Source: Mytilus trossulus (lineage: Eukaryota > Mollusca > Bivalvia > Mytilida > Mytilidae). From it: a stretch of 64,000 bases of DNA. The notes beneath the pieces were generated by a model. It searched no databases. It was not told where the DNA came from and worked only from the letters and a program-made list of their open reading frames with translations. Positions 1 to 11,600 of this stretch are shown piece by piece. Position numbers and translations under genes: made by a program. Where the stretch lies: assembly GCF_036588685.1 (NCBI RefSeq), contig NC_086374.1:72600457-72664456 (forward strand), given 5' to 3'. Numbering within the stretch: the stretch's first letter is position 1; every line of letters begins with the position of its first letter.

Positions 1-130
1 TATCAAATTATAAGCCTGGTACCTTTGATAACTATTTAAAGTTTTAAATTTTAAATTTTAAACCACTGGGTCGATGCCACTGCTGTTAGACTTTTTTTGT
101 CCCCGATGGTATTACCAACCCGATAGTTAG
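1..130 (+). repeat. Degenerate body of the hammerhead repeat unit
   Basis: Carries GCCTGGTACCTTTGATAACT and CACTGGGTCGATGCCACTGC, matching the start of the 355-bp units at 52361, with internal AT-rich insertion and substitutions. The ribozyme part lies beyond the window edge or is lost. Confidence 0.7.
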
Positions 131-189
131 CACTCAATTTATGTAAAAATACAATGAACGAAATAAAAATATAATATATATCAACAAAC

Positions 190-377
190 GACAACTACTC
201 TCCAGATTTGGGACCACAGGCACTTTTCTAAAAAAAGACAACTACTCTCCAGATTTGGGACCACAGGCACTTTTCTAAAAAAAGACAACTACTCTCCAGA
301 TTTGGGACCACAGGCACTTTTCTAAAAAAAGACAACTACTCTCCAGATTTGGGACCACAGGCACTTTTCTAAAAAAA
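190..377. repeat. 47-bp tandem repeat, four copies
   Basis: Units start at 190, 237, 284 and 331, beginning GACAACTACTCTCCAGATTT and ending in a run of A. The copies are almost identical. It appears to be an expansion of a dispersed repeat rather than a CRISPR array: there are no spacers. Confidence 0.92.
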
Positions 378-1140
378 AATGTCATATAAATTTGCCTTGA
401 TTTTAAAGTATATATTAGTAGAATATTTTATTTCTGAGGCAAGTGTCTGTGCTTGACACCAGAACATCAAACTTACTTATTGTATAGCATGCTCATATAT
501 TGTTCTATCACACCACTGTTCAAGGTTAGGAAATAGTTGGACGATGCAAATATATTTGTCCAAAGTCAGGATCCTGCATGTAATTCAGTGGTTATCGTGT
601 TTAATTATTGTTTTGTTCATAAATAAAGGCAAACGTAGTACACCACTGTTCAAAAATCTTAAATTTATTTAGAGAAGACAACACCGTGGGTTACAAACTA
701 AAACCGAGAGAAACACACCAATTTTACTATAACAGAATATCAGCGGAACAACAGAAACACTAAACTGAAACAAAAACAAACGTTAACATGCGTAGAAACA
801 AACTAGTTGATGACAACTGTCATATTCCGATTATTGTGGTATCTGAATGTCTATAAGAACACAAGTCGCTACTGATGAAAAACTAAAAGTAGTCTCGATC
901 AGCCCTTTCAAAATTATGTATTTTCGATATCAATACTTTTTTTTTAAGTATGTATATATCAAAAATATTTTTAAAAGTTATTCTTTCAATCTAAGTAAGT
1001 CGTTTTCTGCTTTGCTTTATTATCTTGCAAGGATCTTTCACAATCTACATTTTCAATCCCATTATAATATATTAAAAGGACAAACAAAAAATGTAGAAAA
1101 GAAAATCATGTAAATACACTTATCATAGATACCAAGATTA
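378..1140. other. Non-coding, dispersed repeat fragments
   Basis: AT-rich sequence. Around 650-840 is a piece of a dispersed repeat ending in GACAACTGTCATATTCCG, also seen near 9230, 24995 and 46945. An 88-codon open frame at 847-1113 shows no protein features. No gene is supported. Confidence 0.5.
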
Positions 1141-1152
1141 CATTTTGTATTT

Positions 1153-1196
1153 ACGCCAGACACGCACTTCGTCTACAAAATAACTCATCAGTGACG
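1153..1196 (-). ncRNA. Decayed hammerhead ribozyme motif
   Basis: Reverse complement reads ACGTCA, CTGATGA, a 13-14-nt stem II region, then GAAG instead of GAAA, GTGCGTGT-like stem III, C, TGGCGT. The altered A15.1 position and weakened stem II suggest an inactive relic. Confidence 0.5.
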
Positions 1197-1619
1197 TTCC
1201 AATCCAAAAAAAGTAAAGTTACTAGTTACGAATTCAGGAATATCGTCTTGAGAAATGAGTAATTGCCAAAAAAAAAGTACACAACCAATGCATTTAAAAT
1301 CACTAAAGAAATTTATTGACATGCACTTAATTTAGAAAGACATGAAAACAATCAAAACATTGGATATATATAATTTTATTTTGAGGACATATAAGGGCTG
1401 CGCATCAAATAAACTTATTATGTTTAACTAGTTAAGTTCTGTGTTCTGAATGTATCGTAATCAGACGCACAAATATATAAAGCCCTATCTGAATTTATCA
1501 TGAATGATATATATTATACAATTTGTAAGATACGTATACGTGTTTCATCTCTTCAATCTTTTATATTTGATCAGATACTCAAATATGTAGATTGAAACCA
1601 TAACTTATTGTTGTTGTCC

Positions 1620-2485
1620 CCGCAGATAAAGCCCCAAACAACATCGTTTGTGGGAGTAAAACTAATTACATTAACTGCTTGATAAACGAATTAGGTATTG
1701 CAAATTCACTTGGAAACTCAACATATACCCTCACGACACTTATCAAAGATGAAGACCTGGATCTTCCATCACTGTATTTGACAGCTAAACTACATAAGTG
1801 TCCCTACAAACAACGGTATATTGCTGGGTCTTCCAAGTGCTCCACGAAACATCTTCTTAATTATTAACATCTATTTGATCAGCAATCAAAGACGGGCTTT
1901 AAAGTTATTGTGAAACTGCCTATTCTAGAGGAGATACGTAAAAATTCCAAATAAATTTTAGAGAACATACAATCTTACTCTCTTTCATCTTGTAATAATA
2001 TTAAAACATTTGACTTTTCTACACTTTACACGAGTATTCCACATTTCAAACTAAAAGACAAATTGAAAGAGTTTGTATTGCTTTGTTTCATAAAAAGAAA
2101 TGGCCAACGTAGATACAAGTATTTTGTCGTAGGCAGGGATAACTCCTACTTTGTAAGGGATCAATCTGATTCAAACAGTAATTCTCTAAAACTGACATTA
2201 TTAAGATGCTTAATTTCTTGATTAACAACACATTTTTTTATGTTCGGAGGACGTGTTTTTCAACAGACTGTCGGCATTCCAATTGGAAAAAATTGTGCCC
2301 CTCTTCTTGCCGACTTGTTTCTTTATTATTATGAGATTAACTTCATACAGGAACTTCTTAGGAAGAATGAAAATAAACTCATCATAGATATCAGGACTAA
2401 ATTTAGTAAACGCCAGATGCGCTTTTCGTCTACAAAAGACTCATCAGTGACGCTCGAATCCAAAAAAGTTAAAAAGGCCAAATAA
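1620..2485 (+). pseudogene. Penelope-like element reverse transcriptase remnant
   Basis: Fragments of a Penelope-like (GIY-YIG class) reverse transcriptase in several frames. At 1679-1866 the N-terminal RT segment reads YLTAKLHKC then RYIAGSSKCSTK; at about 2000-2060 the motif A region reads KTFDFSTLYTSIPH; at about 2105-2165 there is RYKYFVV and SYFVRDQSDS; at 2240-2400 FGGRVFQQTVGIPIGKNCAP and LLADLFLYYYE. Stops at 1866 and about 1953 and frame changes show it is dead. The DD motif and the endonuclease are missing: the open frame runs into a hammerhead-type repeat at about 2375 in the opposite orientation. Such elements supply RT for themselves and probably for ribozyme-bearing non-autonomous relatives. 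Confidence 0.82.
2410..2453 (-). ncRNA. Decayed hammerhead ribozyme motif
   Basis: Reverse complement reads GCGTCA, CTGATGA, GTC-TTTTGTA-GAC, GAA, AAGCGCAT, C, TGGCGT. The core is intact but stem III has an A-A mismatch. It overlaps the end of the Penelope-like reverse transcriptase remnant on the opposite strand. Confidence 0.6.
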
Positions 2486-2646
2486 AGTACGAACTTTATC
2501 CATTAACTCTACTTTCCGCTATAAAGATGATGTTTTTTCACTAAATATATATATGAATTTTGATTTGCTCTAGGAAAAAAATATAAACATAGGACAGTCA
2601 TAATTGAAATGAAAATGCTGGATAAAAATTCATTGTATTTGTACAT

Positions 2647-5600
2647 TTAGATAATATCTTTATTCTTTCTATCTTCTTTCATCAGACAACATGCTGAGAT
2701 AAATCCAATTATCTGAAATAATAGAAGAATGGACATTTAATACTATTACGTAAAACATAATAGAACAACAGGAATTATCAAAAGTATTAAACAGAACAAT
2801 AATCCATACCAAAATAATAAGCTACATATAGTTTATTTTGCCAGTCCCAAGTCTGGAGCATCTAAATCAATGGTTGTCGTTTGTTTTATATCATATCATA
2901 TTTCCAAAGAAATATATGTGTTATATTTCCTAAACATATGCAGTTCATATAACGAGACTTTTTATAAGGTACATCGATAAGTAAAATTTCTCTTAGTACT
3001 TCACTTGTCAATCGAATATACTGTAAACCATTTTATATTCGCGGAAACTTTATTTTGCGTCTATTCCTTTGAAGTACACAACGCGATTTTCTGGTTTACT
3101 TGATGTAGTTTAATACGGAAAGATAAAAGTTTTACATATTTTCGACGATTAATATTTGAGTTATTTTTCTTCTCGCGGAAGTCGCAAAAATACATCGCTT
3201 GCGAAAAAAAGTTGGTTTATAGTAAATTTATTGGCACTGATTATACTAAGCACATTGGTATTCTTATTGTTCACTTTTGTCTGACCGAAACTTATGTCCG
3301 TAGTTTTTTAATTCCTGTGTATCAAACTATCAACTGACAGTTAATTTTGAACCTCAAGCTTATAACCAATGAAGATACCTTGTATCCTCTTGTTCTAAAT
3401 AAATGCAATTTCATATGCTTTTAATCCAAATTTTATACTGTCGGTTTATAACTTGTCTTATAATACTTTATTTGACGCTTACCTGTAACCCACCCATCCC
3501 TGCTGCAATACCAACCATTATGTTGAAATATTTACTGAATTCTTCTTTAAGTGCTTCATAACATCCCTAAATAGTTCAACAATGAATTATGTTTAATGTT
3601 CGGTTTAAAAATACGTAGGTGTATTATTTGAAATAGGAGAAGTTAGAATAAATCATTGGCGATTGTTAAATGAAGTTAAAGAAAAAGAAAAAAGATATCA
3701 TGTCATGTATCAATGGCAGAAAGTTTCGATGTTTTGCCAGGCATGCATCATATCGGGGCCTTTTATAGCTGACCATGCGGTATGGACTTTGCTCATTGTT
3801 GAAGGCCGTACGGTGACATAAAGTTGTAAATGTCTGTGTTATTTTGGTTTCATTTTAACAGTTGTCTCATTGGCAATCATACCACATCTTCTTTTTTATA
3901 TGCACTTATCAATGTCATCGAATGACAATTATGTAATCAGATTTGTTTGTTTCACAAAATTAAAATAACTTTATTTATGTTTGAAATATTTTTCAAATGA
4001 TGTGTTGAGATTCAGACAATTACTGTAAACTGTCATAAAGAAATTATTTCCATTATCTAGAAACATTGTCTTCATTATCTATGTTGGATTAAAGCTAATG
4101 AAGATTTAATTGGATTTTAATTAAAAGTTATTATAAATAAAGAACATCGGTATATTACTGTTGACTATATTTAACCCTATTGACTATCCATGTGATTCTA
4201 CTTACTGTAGTATGCGCTCCAGTTTGAGTAACTGGACATGTGTTGTTCACCATAGAATTTATGAAAGTTGTCATTTCATCAGGGAAAGCATCTTTATTGT
4301 TAAACTGACAACATGTCAGAGGTATCGTTGCATTTGCTGTGATGTAAACACCTCCGCCAGAATCATACGCATATGTTGTATTCCATGTGGTTATAGAAGC
4401 ATATTCAGTTCGATTGACCACACCACAACAATCAAGCTGAATTTATTAAAAATGTATATTAAGGAAATCATAGCAATTTAAAGGAAAAAATCAACATGAT
4501 AATTTTCTACATTCGTTAAGTTTGCACAAATACTACATATACCAAATTAAATCAAAATCAAGTTATTTTTGAAAGATGCATTTTGCCGAGGTCGAGTAAG
4601 TTTTTTTTTAAAGTTTGTATACAATTACATTGAAATAACTCTGGACGGCAATCTTCTGGATACTAATAAATAATAAATATTTTCAAAGAATTTCGGAGCC
4701 TTTGAATATATATTTTAAGTCAACATATGAAAACTACTGCTCTATAATCATGCCAAAAATTTAGAATAAGGGAATAAGTAGTTATAAAAGGTACCAGGCT
4801 TCGTCTACATTAGAATCATCAGTGACGCTCATATCAAAATACTTAGATGGCTAAACATGTAAACAGTTGAAAGAGATTAATATAAGTTGCAAAACTTGTT
4901 TCCCAACACACTAAAAATAAATATGTTTAACTAAACTAGTTGAAAGAGATCATGGACGAGTCCTTCACACATGTATATTATTACAGGTTGATATTCAAAA
5001 TTCCTACTCACCAGTATTTGGGCAAGATCAAATGCCAAGCTGACAGCATTAGAAGTAGCATATGGACCAATGTAGTTGTCAATCAACATTGTCTGTAAAT
5101 TATCTTTTGCGTATGTCTCCATCTGTCAGATAGATTCATTTTTTACATAAATAAGGCCGTTAGTTTTCTCGTTTGAATTGTTTTACATTGTCTTGTCGGG
5201 GCCTTTTATAGCTGACTATGCGGTACGGGATTTGTTCATTGTTGAAGGTCGAACGGTGACCTATAGTTGTTAATGTCTGTGTCATTTTGGTCTTTTGTGG
5301 ATAGTTGTCTCATTGGCAATCACAACACATCTTATTATTTTATATTAGGCATTGTCGTAATAATTATGAACCAAACTACTAGTATGCTTATCAATCGTTA
5401 ATGTACCTGCGGTATACTTTCAGTATGCAACGTTTGTACAATCATAATCATCCTTTTTTTTGTTATGTTTTACTTTTAGTATATAGTTACTAGTATAAAT
5501 TTCACGGTGAAATATCAATGACATGTTAAGAAATGCTCAGAAATAAACGCAATGTATCAAAGACGCTTTGTGAATTGATAGAGAGGTTTAGTTAGTGTTA

Positions 5601-8600
5601 ATTCTAGGGATGTCAAAATATCTTAAATTTGATACTCGGATACTCGGTCATGATACTCGAGTACTCGCGAGTACTCGGATGAATCTTAAACGTCTATTGA
5701 AAACTTTAGATTTAAGGTGGGATGCAGTGTTTTCATGAACATATTAACAAACGACAAACGTACAACAAACATAGCTTGATCTTCTGTAATCTTTGTGTCA
5801 ACAAAACAATGGTTTACCGGCCGTCGTTTATCAAATAAAAATCATAATAACAACTATTGTTTGTGTACATGTTCATTAACCAAATTTAAATAAAATCGAA
5901 AATATTTGCATACAAAATCCGACAAAGTAGACAATATATGTGTCATCTGTTCTTGAGGAGTAGGCATTTTTTTATGATACGACTTGTCCACTAATTTGTA
6001 AACAACAATATTGGACTTCAAATAACTTGTGCTCTTTTGTGTTGCTAAGACTTTTTAATTTTTGTTTTTGCACTATCGTTTGTCTGATTTTCTTCTTTTA
6101 GCGTTGATGTTGTAAATATAAAAAAAGATGCAGTATAACAACTCTTCACAAGAGACAAGAATGACACAGCAACTATAGGTCACCGTACGACTTGCAACAA
6201 TGAGCAGTTTATTTTCGATTTTTGATTGGAATGTCGATCTCGTACTATCGCCTATCTTTAAAATGTAAATCCAACAATAAGTTAAGTTTCAAATACAGAG
6301 TAATCAAATTAATTTAAATGTACATCTCATTGGAGCATACCAATCACGTTTACATAGAAGCCTTGATTAACAACAAAGGTAAGTTTTTTTACGGTTAATA
6401 ATGACCCAATTATTAATCCATGAATTCAAAGTGTTAATCCGTGTACAAACACCGTTAAAAATGTCTCCAATCAGTTACGTAGGGTTCGCCGCAAGTCACT
6501 TTGATTATGGTCTTGTTTAGAAATATGCTGTGTTTAACAATTTCAAACGAAAGACTGTTTGACTTTTAATATTTTGTTACAATTAGTGCACATGAAAACA
6601 TTTTCTTGGAAGGAAAGTACGTTGCTGGTTCTACTTTAACAAAAAGTATCATCCGGATAAGCATATTTATGTTGTTAATTGATTTAATTTAGTACTACGA
6701 AGGCGATATTTCAACGGAACTAGAGTGAGTGAAAATGTGAAGAAAAATATCTCAAGATGTATAACAGGCAAACGAGTATCCGAGTACTAAAACTGTACTC
6801 GATTACTCGGCCTTTCGATCGAGTACCCGAGTACTCGAGTACTCGTTGTCATCCCTAATTAACTTAATTTATCCATTACCAAATACATAAATCAACTATT
6901 TCTCGATTTGCACTATACAATAGTAATAATTAATCTCTTCAAACAAAGATTGTTTACTTTTTGCATCTTATTCTGTTCGTGAAAGATAACAGAAAGTCAA
7001 GTTATATGTACCTAAGTTTCTACAGTATGTAAGGCAAAGCTTTGCATTATTGACAAGTTCATGAAATGATATGACCAGACATAACATATGTAAAAGTACC
7101 TTAGTCATGAAAACTGCCGCCAGTATTGCAGCCGCCACTTCCAAAACAATCATCAATCCAACTATAATTACGTACTGAAATTTAAAACAATATGAAAACT
7201 GCCAATAAAACCAAAACGTCATTTAGAGGCAACCATTTCAATTTAATATTAGATATTTTTGTGTTTTGTCTTGTCTCATAATGATTTCTATTCTTATTTT
7301 CTCAAACGGATTTGATAGATATATGAAGAGTGGTGTGAGTGTAAATGAGACAACTCTCCATCCAAATAACAATTTAAAAAAGTAAACCATTATAGGTCAA
7401 TGTACGGCCTTCAATACGTAGCCTTGGTTAACGTGGTTATGAAGAACATTACTTTGCGTTAAAGGTACAAAGTTAGAAAATGTTGAACAGGGGAATTTCC
7501 TTTAAAAAGTGAAAGGTTATCAACTCTTGTGGCAGCTCTTACTATTCCTCGTGTCAAGTTAAATAAATATATAATGTAACATTTGATTACCAGACATATT
7601 AAAAAAAGCATTTCTGTGGAAAACTAATCTTTTTGTTGTTAAGTGGCATCACTATCGATATTTTTAGGTCAGTCATAATGATATATTGATGATGTCCTCT
7701 CATCATATAACTCAAAGTATGGGGATTGCAATTTTCTTATAAAACCTTTCATAAAGGATACAATAAATACTATTTAGTTTGCCATATGCATTGACTTACA
7801 ATGACAAATTGACAATGATGGTTGGCTGAAACAAAATTTTATGACAATAGAGATGTTTTCAAGTCCCAACGTACTGTAAACTAATACTTCCGTTGTAGCA
7901 ACGAGGCCCTGTTTATTGATTTAATATCTGCCAGATGATACGATATTCCTTAGCTTGAATTCTTATTACAAATCTCTTGCTAGAGGACTGCTGCTTACAA
8001 GGAAGTTATAAAACCAGTGTAGAAGTTGAATCATCCCTTCCAAAACTGAATGCCATTACGAGTTGTTTGACTGTATAAGTGCCAGTCCTGTTTTCTTCAA
8101 ATGTGACCTACCAAATAAGACTTATCAAAGGGCTTGCACTTACATGAGCTACAGGAAAGGTGCAACATGCGGAACAGGATCTACCAATCCTTCTGGAACA
8201 AAAGTTTTCACACTTTCGTTTTGGTGCTGTGGGGGTAATGTTGGTGGTTTTTTTTTATCTGTTATTGGTCTAAAATTGATATTTTTTCGGGCTTTTTTTA
8301 TATGGAATAATAGGTTAGTTGCCGACTTATTTTCAATATCCGTAAAGTATCTTTAGCCTCTCTCATATAGATATTGAACGTCCAAATGACTTCACGACAT
8401 TTATCGTCATCTGGAACTTTCAAAACCCCAAAAGATTAGCAATTGAAAGCTATGTTACTTGGTCAATACTTGTAAAATTCTTCAGAAAAATAAAGAGAAA
8501 AACGTGTCAGCTGAGGTTCGGGAAGTTTATTTCGGTATGTTTTATTCTTTACTTACTGTTCTTAGTAAGCATTTGCTCTTCAGGCATGCGCCACAACATC

Positions 8601-11600
8601 CAACAAATGATATGCATAAAATGAATGAACCTATGGCAATTAAGACATGGGCAGCCCTTTCTATCAAAGATGGTGCATCAATGGTGTCTACAGCTCCATC
8701 AGTGGCGCTACGAGCCAATATCAGAATATCATTTTTAGCCACAAGGACATAGATTCCGCCACCCAAACACGCAGCACCGAATATCTGAAACATATAGCGA
8801 AATTGGTTTATATAATATGTCATTAGATGATTCAAAATAAAAACAAAAGGGCAGAAAATTGATCCAAACTTGATGTTGAGCAGCATTTTACAATTCCTTC
8901 ACATTTCGAAATGTATTCTTTCTATTGTATCCGGGAACTCACATACAAATCTATTCCATTTTTTATTTTTTCATTTTCATACCAAAAAGAAAGATTGTTT
9001 TATATTCTCTTAACACAAGCCCTTGCATGTTACTAGCAAAGATCAACATGAATTAATAGTGAAGCAATGCAGGTAAATGTTTTATTTTGTGATAACAAAA
9101 CGCATTCTTTACATGAAAAAAAAGTAAAATCACCAAAATACTGAACTCCGAAGAAAATTCTAAAAGGAAAGTCTTAATCAAATGGCACAATCAAAAGATG
9201 AAACATATCAAACGAATAGATAACATCTGTCATATTCCGGACTTGGTACAAGCATTTTCTAAAGTAAAAAATGTTAGATTGAACCTGGTTTTATAACTAT
9301 CTAAACCTCTCGCTTGTATGACAGTTGCATACTATTCAATTATAGTGACAGCGATGTGTGAACAAAACACAGAAATATAATAGGTAAACATGTCAAATTA
9401 GGGGCACAGCAGTCAACATTATGTTATAATCTTTATCAATATAAAAAATAATCTAATGTGTACCTAATAAGCAAAATGGAATATAGACAAAGCACGTTAA
9501 TAAAAAAATAAAGAAAAGAGTACAACAAATTTACAATAGCACAATAACACAATAACAAGATGCATAAGTACATAGCCACATCAAATGTATCAAAGAAATT
9601 CAAAAAGGCATATCGAAAAAGCACATCAGCAAAAATGAAAGACAAGAACACAAAAATTATCATAGAACAATAACACAATGACGGGATGTATAAGTACAGA
9701 TCCACGTCAAATGTATCAAAGAAACACAAAAAAGGCATATAGCGAATCTATACTTCAAGACCAGCAGGTATTATTTGCGAAGTTGATACAGAATATTTAT
9801 CAACAAGGTCTTAGGACCTGCCTACAAACTTGATTTTATTACCGTTTAAATCTGTAAGGAAGACAAATGTATTTTATTAGATTGATTTTTTTCGAGGGGG
9901 AATTGAAAAATGGAATACATTTGAACATTTTTTCGAGAAGAAGATAAACTGAAATAATGAAAACTCATTCAGGCTCATCAGAAAATTTACAAAGGAAACC
10001 AGGCTCAACATCTTCTGTCAAATTACTGTTCTTATCCAGTGACCTTTGGGTTATCACAATAGCAATGACTAAAACAGTTTACCAAGTTGCAGTTAAATTT
10101 CTACTCAAACTAACTAATCAACTGGTAAAATATTTTAGCAGATTGCTCAAGTGAAATGTTGATAGTATGAAGTGAGTGCTGTAAAATAAAATGTAATACT
10201 TACCATCTAGAACCAGTTAGTTGATACCTTTGTCAATCATTTCTGACAAAAATAATATATTACTATAGTATGAGTCACTTGATAAAAAGTTCTAATTTTG
10301 ACATGAAAACTTCTATCATAAATTAATATTATAAATGAATAGTTCAAAACATTGTTTTGTATGTGTATATTTTATAGCTTTGTCTTCTAATAGAAAGTTA
10401 TTGTGCAATTGTGATTCAAATAACATGTTTTATAGAAATTACTGATATGCTGGCATTAAAGGGAAATAATTTTTATTGAGTTCAAATGTACACTAAAATC
10501 AATGATACCAGGCTTATAATTTTGCCTACAAAAGATTCATCAATATGACTTGAATAAAAAAATTGAAATGCAAAATAAGTATGAAGTTGAAGGGCATGTA
10601 GGACACAATTTAGAAAGGTTTTGCAAAATACTGCTTATAAGTTATCTTGTGCTCCTTGGTAGAGAATCCTTTATACTTTGAACAATTCAACATTTTGCAA
10701 AACAGCTGTTAATCTATAACTTTACCATATGAATAACAATGCATTTCAAAATAAAATTGCTGAATACTGGGCTGGTAATACCTTCTTAATTTAAAGGGGA
10801 ATTTGAATGATTTATGAAACTTTGAATGTGTTCAATAATAGGGTTTTAACAGTTTTTTTCAAAATTTTAAATCATCTTTCATTAAACAGGTTGGGAACAA
10901 ACCCTCTATATGGTGATTATACCTATATAGAGGGATAATCCTTCTATAGAGGGGTAGTATTATCCCTCTATAGAGGGGTATTTTTGTTTAGACTGGATTT
11001 AAATCAAAATAAGGCAGAATAGCCTTCTCTACTTATTATGGCAATAACCTGGAACAGTTGATGCACCAATTGATGTACTTAATTTAATATGCGCATGCCC
11101 AGTTTGATGCTTATCTGACTAAATATAAAATCTATTGTTCACCATGATTGAAAACTGTAATGATCAGGTAAATTCTACTCACTTATGCCTCACTGAACAG
11201 AATTTCTATTGTTAGATTTAACATGAAACTTAAAGGTCAACTATTCCTTTTGTTGTTGATCAGGTGTTCAGATAGGTATACAAAAGATTGCAAGTTTTGT
11301 CACTTTAGTTGAAAACTGGTTATCCCAATTTTTAGTAAAGTGCATATGTTGATGCAGATAATGCTAGAGATTATAGCCAACATAACTAGAAAATGCCATT
11401 CTGCCCTAATTTGCTTTAAATCCAGTGTAAACAAAAATACTCCTCTATAGAGGGATAATTTTATCCCTCTAAAGAAGGAGTATTCCTTTATACAGGTATA
11501 ATCACCATACAGGGGGTTTGTTCCCAACCTGTTAAATAAATTTCATTGTTCTTTTCAGAACAGAGGATAAAAGTTAAATAATCACAGAAATAATGTTACA

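Noticed and set aside
190..377. CRISPR-like regular repeat
   Set aside because: Head-to-tail repeats with no spacers, in a eukaryotic genome.
847..1113. 88-codon open frame rich in Phe, Tyr and Lys
   Set aside because: Composition is that of random AT-rich DNA; no motif, no paralogue and no splice context.
4161..4481. 106-codon plus-strand open frame
   Set aside because: Antisense shadow of tetraspanin A exon 5. The paralogue shows the same shadow at 24598-24828.
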